Positions 1 to 4,952 of a DNA stretch of 8,912 bases are shown piece after piece. The position numbers and the translations under genes are program-made. How positions within the stretch are numbered: the stretch's first letter is position 1; each line of letters starts with the position of its first letter. The stretch is from contig JAFYQY010000203.1 of NCBI GenBank assembly GCA_017559685.1, forward strand, positions 1-8,912, given 5' to 3'. The DNA comes from Alistipes sp. (GTDB lineage Bacteria; Bacteroidota; Bacteroidia; Bacteroidales; Rikenellaceae). The notes under the pieces were generated by a model. The model saw only the letters and a program-made list of their open reading frames with translations, did not search any database and had not been told where the DNA came from.

Positions 1-836
1 AGCCTTTCGATAAGATTTCGATGCGATTGGCGTTCCCTCGCTACGAGGTGTTGCTCACACCCGAGGATATTCCAATCGATATTATGTACGAGGATGACGA
101 TGTTATCGTAGTGAACAAGGAGGCTGGTATGTGCGTACATCCAGGCCACGGCAACTACTGCGGAACTCTCGTCAATGCCCTCACTTTCCACTTGAAGGAT
201 AACCCGATGTTCCAGCAGGGCAACGAGCGTGCCGGCTTGGTGCATCGTATCGATAAGAATACCTCAGGTATTCTCGTTGTGGGCAAGAACGAGCAGGCTT
301 GTCAGCACCTCTCGAAACAGTTCTTCCACCACACCACGCAGCGTCGCTATATTGCGCTCGTATGGGGTAACTTGGCCGACGATGAGGGTACAATTACAGG
401 CCATATCGGTCGTAACCCGAAGAATCGCCACCAGATGTACGTCTTTGCCGACGGCTCGGAGGGTAAGCACGCCGTTACGCACTATAAGGTGCTGAAGCGC
501 TACGGATATGTAACCTTGGTGGAGTGCCGCCTCGAGACGGGACGTACCCACCAGATTCGTGTTCATATGCAGTATATCGGTCACCCGCTCTTTAACGACG
601 AGCGCTACGGTGGTGACAAGATATTGAAGGGTACCACCTTCTCGAAGTATAAGCAGTTTATTGAGAACTGCTTCGAGACTATGCCTCGCCACGCCTTGCA
701 CGCCCGCCTCTTGGGCTTCGAACACCCAAAGACAGGCGAGTATAAGGAGTTTACTCTTGGTCTACCGAAGGACTTCGAGGCGGTCTTGGAGAAGTGGGAT
801 AACTACTCCAAGTCGGCAAACGATTGCGCCGATTAA
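1..836 (+). CDS. rluD: RluA/RluD-family 23S rRNA pseudouridine synthase, 5'-truncated by window edge
   Basis: The product isomerises specific uridines in large-subunit rRNA to pseudouridine in the cytoplasm. The frame is open to the window edge: codons from base 3 read PFDKIS before the first in-window ATG at 21. That matches the end of an N-terminal S4 RNA-binding domain, so the true start lies upstream and the ATG at 21 is internal. Numbering from that ATG, the catalytic motif HRIDKNTSG is at residues 75-83 with the catalytic Asp at 78. The family motif GRTHQIRVH is at 174-182. The catalytic domain is complete and ends in a short hydrophilic tail. The synthase family is certain. The RluD subtype (23S helix 69 positions) is inferred from the S4-like remnant and the overall sequence style. 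A hairpin terminator follows 12 bases after the stop codon. Confidence 0.93.
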   Translation, partial: PFDKISMRLAFPRYEVLLTPEDIPIDIMYEDDDVIVVNKEAGMCVHPGHGNYCGTLVNALTFHLKDNPMFQQGNERAGLVHRIDKNTSGILVVGKNEQACQHLSKQFFHHTTQRRYIALVWGNLADDEGTITGHIGRNPKNRHQMYVFADGSEGKHAVTHYKVLKRYGYVTLVECRLETGRTHQIRVHMQYIGHPLFNDERYGGDKILKGTTFSKYKQFIENCFETMPRHALHARLLGFEHPKTGEYKEFTLGLPKDFEAVLEKWDNYSKSANDCAD

Positions 837-847
837 AATTAAGAATA

Positions 848-886
848 GCCTGTCTAACAATGCGTTAAACAGGCCATTTCTTCTTT
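848..886 (+). terminator. Intrinsic terminator after the pseudouridine synthase gene
   Basis: The arms GCCTGT-c-TAAC (848-858) and GTTA-a-ACAGGC (864-874) form a 10-bp stem with one internal mismatch and a 5-nt loop. A pyrimidine/T-rich tail (catttcttcttt) follows. It begins 12 bases after the stop codon at 836. The convergent gene on the other strand ends at 900, so the stem may serve both directions. Confidence 0.7.
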
Positions 887-899
887 GAATAAGAGATTG

Positions 900-1346
900 C
901 TACTCCTCTTCAAATTCGTATTCTGCACCCCATCCGAACTTATCCCAATCGCCAGATGAGAAATAGGCACGCCCGTCACCCAAATAGATGTACTCATTGC
1001 CGATTGCAACTCTTATTCCCTCAAACCGCTCTCCGCCTTTATATCTGGAGGTTGGATTCCAAATGCAATTGGTAGTATTGGTGTATTTAAGACCATTGCT
1101 ACAATATAAAGCAGCGACTGCTTGTCCATTTCTAGTACTATCATCTACTGTGAGAACAGCATCGCCACCCTCTTTAATAGTTACTGTGACTTTGACATCA
1201 GTATTCCAATAATTGAATGTATAAGTACCATAAAAATCATCTCCGTCCTCTCCGCAAGTTGTGCACATAGTGAAGCAAAGAACGATAAGTGTGATAAGAC
1301 CAGCAATGACCTTCAAAGTGCTATTGTTTTCCATAGTTTTCTTCAT
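900..1346 (-). CDS. Small exported orphan protein, 148 aa, function unknown
   Basis: I do not recognise the family. The N-terminus (MKKTMENNSTLK) is followed by a hydrophobic segment at residues ~11-30, so the protein is probably exported or membrane-anchored. Cysteines at 24, 28 and 31 sit at the end of this segment, just before an acidic GEDGDD stretch. None has a clean lipobox (the -1 residues are Leu, Met and Thr), so a lipoprotein is possible but not shown. Residues ~38-148 are rich in aromatic and beta-branched residues with alternating patterns (FYGTYTFNYW, VKVTVTIKEGG, EYIYLGDGRAYF) and end in EYEFEEE, suggesting a small beta-sandwich or barrel domain. A second in-frame Met at residue 5 (1334) is an alternative start. 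The gene looks more AT-rich than its neighbours. It has no gene partner, and its only recognisable promoter lies ~300 bases upstream, beyond a structured RNA region. Confidence 0.7.
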   Translation of the reverse strand: MKKTMENNSTLKVIAGLITLIVLCFTMCTTCGEDGDDFYGTYTFNYWNTDVKVTVTIKEGGDAVLTVDDSTRNGQAVAALYCSNGLKYTNTTNCIWNPTSRYKGGERFEGIRVAIGNEYIYLGDGRAYFSSGDWDKFGWGAEYEFEEE

Positions 1347-1360
1347 TTTTTAGTTGTGTG

Positions 1361-1426
1361 ATAAAAAAAGTCCGTTTTGTAGATAAGCACATCTCTTGGA
1401 ACCAAATAAATAAAAAGTGCGGACTT
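1361..1426 (-). terminator. Terminator-like stem with U-tract at the 3' end of the structured RNA
   Basis: Read on the minus strand, AAGTCCG (1426-1420) pairs perfectly with CGGACTT (1374-1368), and the second arm runs straight into five more T residues (1367-1363). The stem is 7 bp but encloses a 45-nt loop, unusually large for an intrinsic terminator. It lies 15 bases upstream of the ATG at 1346. It could end a small RNA or act as a conditional terminator in the leader of the downstream gene. Confidence 0.45.
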
Positions 1427-1640
1427 CGCCTCTATTTGCTTCCTCGGTATCGCCAAACACCTTGCAGTCAAATAGGTAAAAGCCCACACCATACGATGTG
1501 AGCATCAACCTCTACTCTTGACTGCTTTATAAAATTGGCGATTTTAAGGAAGCAAGAATACAAGCTAACGCTTTCTATGTTCAAAAGTTCCTATTGTCTG
1601 TTATTTAACCATAGGCAAATTTTGTTTTTTTAGTGTTACT
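1362..1640 (-). ncRNA. Unassigned structured RNA or long 5' leader
   Basis: Four perfectly or nearly perfectly nested helices are visible. They are 1436-1444 with 1547-1555 (9 bp), 1449-1456 with 1535-1542 (8 bp), 1464-1471 with 1518-1525 (8 bp), and an apical 1485-1490 with 1495-1500 (6 bp, tetraloop). A 4-bp AGGT/ACCT pairing (1474-1477 with 1508-1511) can form inside the large internal loop. The apical stem contains a C-A mismatch on the plus strand but a G-U pair on the minus strand, which favours minus-strand transcription. A promoter at 1647-1678 points the same way, and a T-tract stem ends the unit at 1363. I do not recognise a known class: tmRNA, RNase P, SRP RNA and the common riboswitch signatures are absent. 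A 6S-like hairpin is conceivable because of the long rod shape, but nothing specific supports it. It is either a free small RNA or the leader of the orphan gene at 900-1346. Confidence 0.55.
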
Positions 1641-1646
1641 GTACTA

Positions 1647-1678
1647 CAAATTTAGAAATTTATTTTCGAAAGAGCAAA
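1647..1678 (-). promoter_or_regulatory. Bacteroidetes-type promoter driving the structured RNA and orphan gene
   Basis: On the minus strand a -33 element TTTG (1678-1675) is followed by a 20-nt spacer and the -7 element TAAATTTG (1654-1647). This matches the Bacteroidetes primary-sigma consensus TTTG, ~19-21 nt, TAnnTTTG. Transcription would start near 1640 and run leftwards through the structured region. No other TAnnTTTG lies between here and the ATG at 1346. Confidence 0.6.
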
Positions 1679-1684
1679 AAATAT

Positions 1685-1788
1685 ATCGTCATTGCGAGAG
1701 CCGTTAGGCTCGTGGCAATCTCCCTTATTGTTTTTAAGGTTATAAGATGGAGATTCCCACAGTCGCTACGCTCCTTCGGAATGACGAT
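1685..1788. repeat. 104-bp imperfect palindromic intergenic repeat
   Basis: The outer arms ATCGTCATT (1685-1693) and AATGACGAT (1780-1788) are perfect inverted repeats. The inner arms GTGGCAATCTCC (1712-1723) and GGAGATTCCCAC (1749-1760) match at 11 of 12 positions. The left arm also carries a small hairpin, GAGCC-gtta-GGCTC (1698-1711). The TCATTGCGAG...GGCAATCTCC layout is typical of palindromic repeats scattered between genes in many bacterial genomes, including Bacteroidetes. It carries no coding signal. Confidence 0.7.
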
Positions 1789-1827
1789 TTATTTAATCGC
1801 TAAAACTAAAAAGTTTTCCGTTTTAAT

Positions 1828-1840
1828 CCCTCTTCGAGGG
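1828..1840. repeat. Short perfect hairpin CCCTC-ttc-GAGGG
   Basis: This 5-bp stem with a 3-nt loop sits immediately before copy 1 of the dispersed ~65-bp repeat. A T-rich stretch (cttttcc) follows it, but no gene ends nearby on the plus strand, so it is unlikely to be a gene terminator. Confidence 0.4.
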
Positions 1841-1841
1841 C

Positions 1842-1905
1842 TTTTCCTCCTTCTTGCAAGGCATAGTGTGCAAGCACCCTCTGCTCTTGCTTCGTGCGTC
1901 GGTTC
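1842..1905. repeat. Dispersed ~65-bp intergenic repeat, copy 1
   Basis: The 64 bases beginning ttttcctccttcttgcaagg are nearly identical to 4783-4850. The left 28 bases differ at one position. The right ~27 bases (ctctgcTcttgcttcgtgcgtcGgttc) differ at two. Only the short middle segment has diverged, with a 4-base length difference. It lies between the palindromic repeat and ygiQ. GCAAG (1856-1860) and CTTGC (1886-1890) could pair, giving a weak stem-loop. Confidence 0.75.
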
Positions 1906-1940
1906 CGTTTTCCCACTACAAGCGAAAATCGAAAATCAAA

Positions 1941-1979
1941 AAAGTTTTCCGTTTTCCGCTTTCCGTTTTCCGTTTTTTG
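1941..1979. repeat. Simple tandem repeats of ttttccg
   Basis: Four imperfect copies of a ttttccg-like unit (ttttccg, ttttccg, ctttccg, ttttccg) run up to a T6 tract. A related aaaagttttccgtttt motif also occurs at 1809-1824. The tract occupies the position where the -33 element of the ygiQ promoter would lie, and no clear TTTG is present at the right spacing. Confidence 0.55.
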
Positions 1980-1980
1980 C

Positions 1981-1988
1981 TAACTTTG
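1981..1988 (+). promoter_or_regulatory. Putative -7 promoter element for ygiQ
   Basis: TAACTTTG fits the Bacteroidetes -7 consensus TAnnTTTG. Transcription would start near 1995, giving a ~46-base leader before the ATG at 2041. The -33 element is poor (TTTC 17 bases upstream). The -7 box is centred in a 7-bp inverted repeat, TTTTTGC (1974-1980) with GCAAAAA (1988-1994). The leader contains short GCTAA/GGCTA repeats and no Shine-Dalgarno sequence. Confidence 0.45.
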
Positions 1989-2040
1989 CAAAAATAAAAG
2001 CCAATGGCTAGGCTAATGGCCAACAGCTAAAAGCTAAACT

Positions 2041-3777
2041 ATGAGTTTTTTGCCAACAACAGTCAAGGAGATGCGCCAGGTGGGTTGGGACTATGTCGAT
2101 ATAGTCCTCTTCTCGGGCGATGCCTACATCGACCACCCGTCGTTCGGTACGGCGGTGGTGTCTCGACTCTTCGAGGATGAGGGGTTGCGTGTGGCTGTTG
2201 TTCCGCAGCCAAATTGGCGAGACGACCTGCGTGACTTCAAGAAGTTCGGCACTCCACGTCTCTGCTTCTGCGTTACGGCGGGTGTGATGGACTCGATGGT
2301 AAACCACTATACCGCCAATAAACGACTCCGCAGTAACGACGCCTATACGGCAGGTGGTGCGGCAGGTTTTCGCCCCGACTACGCAGTTACGACCTATACC
2401 CAAATACTCAAAAAACTCTTCCCTTCGACTCCCGTATTGATTGGCGGTATCGAGGCTTCATTGCGTCGATTTGCCCACTACGACTATTGGCAGGATGGTA
2501 TCAAACCGTCGATTTTGGTCGAGAGTGGCGCCGACTTCTTGCTCTACGGTATGGGCGAGCGAGTTATCCGTGAGGTGGCTCGAGCAATGCGCAATGGCTA
2601 CAACGCCAAGTTGCTGCGTGGCTTGAAGCAGGTGGGCTTTTTGGCTGATAAAAAGTATGTGGACGCACTCCCGAACGAGAAGGTTATCACTTTGCACTCG
2701 TTCGAGCAGTGCAAGAAAGATAAGCGTGCCTTTGGCGAGAATTTTACGAAGGAGGAGACCGAGAGCAACCGCCTCGAGAGCGAGAACATATTGGTCGAGA
2801 AGACGGGCAACGACTATGTCGTGATAAACCCTATGCACTCGGCACTCTCGAGCGAGGAGCTCGACTCGGCGTTCGACCTTCCATATATGCGAGCACCGCA
2901 TCCACGCTACAAAGGGCGTGGCGACATCCCTGCGTGGGAGATGATTAAGCACTCGGTAAATATCCATCGTGGTTGCTTCGGAGGTTGCTCGTTCTGTACC
3001 ATCTCGGCACACCAGGGCAAGTTTATTTCGTCTCGTAGCGAGGCGTCGATTATGCGTGAGGTGGAGGCGGTAACCAAGATGGAGGATTTCCGTGGTACGA
3101 TAACCGATGTCGGAGGCCCGTCGGCAAATATGTACGGCTTGGGTGGCAAGAATAAGGCTCTATGCGCCAAGTGTCTGCGCCCGTCGTGCCTACATCCGAA
3201 GATGTGCCCGAACTTGAATAACGACCACCGACCACTACTCGACCTCTACAAGAAGATTCGCACCTCCAAGGGGGTTAAGCACGCCTATATCGGTAGTGGT
3301 ATCCGCTACGACCTGTTCGACAAGTCGGACTATCTGCGTGAGGTGGTTTTGCACCACACCTCGGGACGTTTGAAGGTCGCACCCGAGCACACCGAGGATG
3401 GCGTTCTGAAGTTGATGCGTAAGCCTTCGTTTACGTTGTTCGAGGAGTTGAATCGCAATTTTAATAAGATTTGCCGAGATAACGGGCTGCGCTATCAGCT
3501 CATACCATACTTTATCTCGTCGCACCCAGGCTGTCGTGAGGCCGATATGCGAGCCTTGTCACAGAAGGTGCTTGGCAAGTTGCACTTTACGTTGGAGCAG
3601 GTGCAGGACTTGACCCCTACGCCGATGACACTCTCGTCGGTGATGTTCTATACGGGCGAAAACCCATATACGGGCGAGAAGGTCTTTGTGGCACGCAACC
3701 AGGAGGATAAAAAACGTCAAAAACAATATTTCTTCAAAGAGAAACAGATAACAACCAATAAAAATAAAAAACGATGA
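2041..3777 (+). CDS. ygiQ: YgiQ-family radical SAM protein
   Basis: This 578-aa protein belongs to the YgiQ family of cytoplasmic radical S-adenosylmethionine enzymes, whose reaction and substrate are unknown. The N-terminal part (~1-200) carries the conserved family segment (WDYVDIVLFSGDAYIDHPSF, GGIEASLRRFAHYDYW). The radical SAM core follows, with the CxxxCxxC iron-sulphur motif CFGGCSFC at Cys312, Cys316 and Cys319. A second cysteine cluster, C375, C378, C383 and C389 (CAKCLRPSCLHPKMC), may bind another metal centre. The C-terminal ~20 residues are lysine-rich and probably disordered. The start at 2041 puts the well-conserved family N-terminus at residue ~10. The last codons overlap the next gene as ATGA, so translation is probably coupled. 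The length is close to what I expect for family members of this type, and no catalytic residue is missing. Confidence 0.95.
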   Translation: MSFLPTTVKEMRQVGWDYVDIVLFSGDAYIDHPSFGTAVVSRLFEDEGLRVAVVPQPNWRDDLRDFKKFGTPRLCFCVTAGVMDSMVNHYTANKRLRSNDAYTAGGAAGFRPDYAVTTYTQILKKLFPSTPVLIGGIEASLRRFAHYDYWQDGIKPSILVESGADFLLYGMGERVIREVARAMRNGYNAKLLRGLKQVGFLADKKYVDALPNEKVITLHSFEQCKKDKRAFGENFTKEETESNRLESENILVEKTGNDYVVINPMHSALSSEELDSAFDLPYMRAPHPRYKGRGDIPAWEMIKHSVNIHRGCFGGCSFCTISAHQGKFISSRSEASIMREVEAVTKMEDFRGTITDVGGPSANMYGLGGKNKALCAKCLRPSCLHPKMCPNLNNDHRPLLDLYKKIRTSKGVKHAYIGSGIRYDLFDKSDYLREVVLHHTSGRLKVAPEHTEDGVLKLMRKPSFTLFEELNRNFNKICRDNGLRYQLIPYFISSHPGCREADMRALSQKVLGKLHFTLEQVQDLTPTPMTLSSVMFYTGENPYTGEKVFVARNQEDKKRQKQYFFKEKQITTNKNKKR

Positions 3778-4697
3778 AAAAGATTCTATTTGCAATTGCG
3801 ATCGTGATGTTCGCAGTAGGCTGTGGCGGTGGTAATGAGACTCCGGCTCCAAAGCCATCAACCTCGAAGTATAAGAAGCACGCTGGCGAGGGTGAGATTA
3901 AGGTTATGAGCTTTAATATTCGTACCAACACCAGCTCCGATACAGGCGTTAATGCCTGGGACGAGCGTAAGAAGGCTTGTGTTGCCCTTATCAAGGACCA
4001 GATGCCTGATATCTTGGGCGTGCAGGAGGCTCAATGGAAGACACAGTGGACCTATTTGTTGGATAAGTTGGAGGGCTCAGGTTACGACGGCTACGGCGTA
4101 AATCGTTCAGATGGCAAAGAGTCGGGTTCGGGCGAGGTAGTTGGTATCTTGTGGAACACCGATGTTGTTAAGAAGATTGAGGTTGGTACTTTCTGGCTCT
4201 CGGAGACTCCTGATAAGCCATCGAAAAGCTGGGGTATGAGTATGAATAGAACCGCAACTTGGGGCTTGTTCGAGCATATCGCAACAGGTCAGCAGTTCTT
4301 CTTCTTGAACACTCACCTCCCACTCAAGAACGACAAGCTTGACGACCCTGAAACAGCGAAGAAAGAGGGTATGAAGCTTATCGAGAAGAAACTCTTGGAG
4401 TACTATGATGACTATCCGCTCTATATGACAGGCGACTTCAATGTCATTTCGACCGATCCGGTATTGGATGGTATTCGCGACTTTATGCGTAATGCTCGTA
4501 CCTACGCATCTGTTCGAGATACCAACCCAACTGTTAATGGTTTTGGCGATACCTCTTCTCGCAAGCAGATCGACCACATCTACTATAGCGACTATCTCAA
4601 GGCTGTAGAGTACTACACCATTATGGATGCGTATAATGGCGTTACCTATGTTTCGGATCACTATCCGATCTATGCGATTCTCAAGCTGAAAAAATAG
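3774..4697 (+). CDS. Endonuclease/exonuclease/phosphatase-fold lipoprotein
   Basis: This 307-aa protein has a lipoprotein signal peptide (MKKILFAIAIVMFAVGC, lipidated Cys17) and a short GNETPAPKPSTS linker. A metal-dependent endonuclease/exonuclease/phosphatase (EEP, DNase I-like) domain spans ~42-305. The catalytic positions are all visible: Asn48 in MSFNIR, Glu85 in GVQEA, His181 in NTHLPL, Asp221 and Asn223 in TGDFNV, Asp267 in QIDHIYY, and Asp295-His296 in SDHYP. It is therefore probably an active phosphodiesterase or phosphatase at the periplasmic or outer-membrane face. The substrate (nucleic acid, phospholipid head group or sugar phosphate) cannot be told from sequence. Its ATG overlaps the ygiQ stop codon by four bases, so the two are almost certainly co-transcribed. 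No separate promoter is visible. Confidence 0.92.
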   Translation: MKKILFAIAIVMFAVGCGGGNETPAPKPSTSKYKKHAGEGEIKVMSFNIRTNTSSDTGVNAWDERKKACVALIKDQMPDILGVQEAQWKTQWTYLLDKLEGSGYDGYGVNRSDGKESGSGEVVGILWNTDVVKKIEVGTFWLSETPDKPSKSWGMSMNRTATWGLFEHIATGQQFFFLNTHLPLKNDKLDDPETAKKEGMKLIEKKLLEYYDDYPLYMTGDFNVISTDPVLDGIRDFMRNARTYASVRDTNPTVNGFGDTSSRKQIDHIYYSDYLKAVEYYTIMDAYNGVTYVSDHYPIYAILKLKK

Positions 4698-4715
4698 TTC
4701 TGATTGGCTCTTTTC

Positions 4716-4730
4716 GAGCCGCACTGTGAT
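4716..4730. repeat. Small hairpin just after the lipoprotein gene
   Basis: GGCTC-ttttc-GAGCC is a perfect 5-bp stem 18 bases downstream of the stop codon at 4697. It has no T-tract, so on its own it is a weak terminator candidate. It may stack with the larger hairpin that starts at the next base. Confidence 0.4.
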
Positions 4731-4782
4731 AGCCCGATTGCTCACATACGCTAAAGTATGCTGCGCATCGGGCTTAACTTTG
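4731..4782 (+). terminator. Hairpin followed by T-rich tail, possible terminator of the ygiQ operon
   Basis: The outer arms AGCCCGAT (4731-4738) and ATCGGGCT (4767-4774) are perfect 8-bp complements. An inner CATAC-gctaaa-GTATG stem (4745-4760) lies inside them. The tail taactttgtttt is T-rich but interrupted, so termination strength is uncertain. It directly precedes copy 2 of the dispersed repeat and may be part of that mobile or structural unit rather than a simple terminator. Confidence 0.45.
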
Positions 4783-4850
4783 TTTTCCTCCTTCTCGCAA
4801 GGCATAGTGTAAATGAATTTACTCTCTGCGCTTGCTTCGTGCGTCAGTTC
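4783..4850. repeat. Dispersed ~65-bp intergenic repeat, copy 2
   Basis: These 68 bases match 1842-1905 in both flanks, with a diverged middle (aaatgaatttact in place of gcaagcaccct). The orientation is the same as copy 1. It lies between two convergent genes, does not disrupt any gene, and again follows a hairpin. GCAAG near its left end and CTTGC near its right end can pair. Confidence 0.75.
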
Positions 4851-4904
4851 TTGTTTGCTTCAAAAACAGCCTAATCAGTTCCGATTTTTTTGGGGAAGTA
4901 ATAA

Positions 4905-4933
4905 AAAAGTGCTCTCGAGTGGAGAGCACTTTT
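4905..4933. terminator. Bidirectional intrinsic terminator between convergent genes
   Basis: The arms AAAAGTGCTCTC (4905-4916) and GAGAGCACTTTT (4922-4933) form a perfect 12-bp stem with a 5-nt loop. A/T runs at both ends give a U-tract on either strand. It sits 19 bases past the stop codon of the leftward Omp85 gene (4953), so its main role is probably to end that operon, with a second role for the rightward ygiQ operon. Confidence 0.85.
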
Positions 4934-4952
4934 CGTTTGCGGTATTTCCTTC

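Noticed and set aside
264..725. A 153-codon minus-strand frame antisense to the pseudouridine synthase
   Set aside because: The plus strand encodes the intact catalytic motifs over this exact stretch, and the antisense product shows no recognisable feature.
1362..1640. Identification of the structured region as tmRNA, RNase P RNA, SRP RNA or a common riboswitch
   Set aside because: None of the expected conserved sequence signatures is visible on either strand; calling it 6S RNA would rest only on its rod-like shape.
1685..1788. An insertion sequence or complete transposon
   Set aside because: There is no transposase frame, and the internal sequence is short and palindromic, so it is better described as a palindromic repeat.
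1712..2011. A 99-codon plus-strand frame in the repeat region before ygiQ
   Set aside because: It runs through the palindromic repeat, the dispersed repeat and the ttttccg repeats, and has no plausible promoter or protein-like composition.
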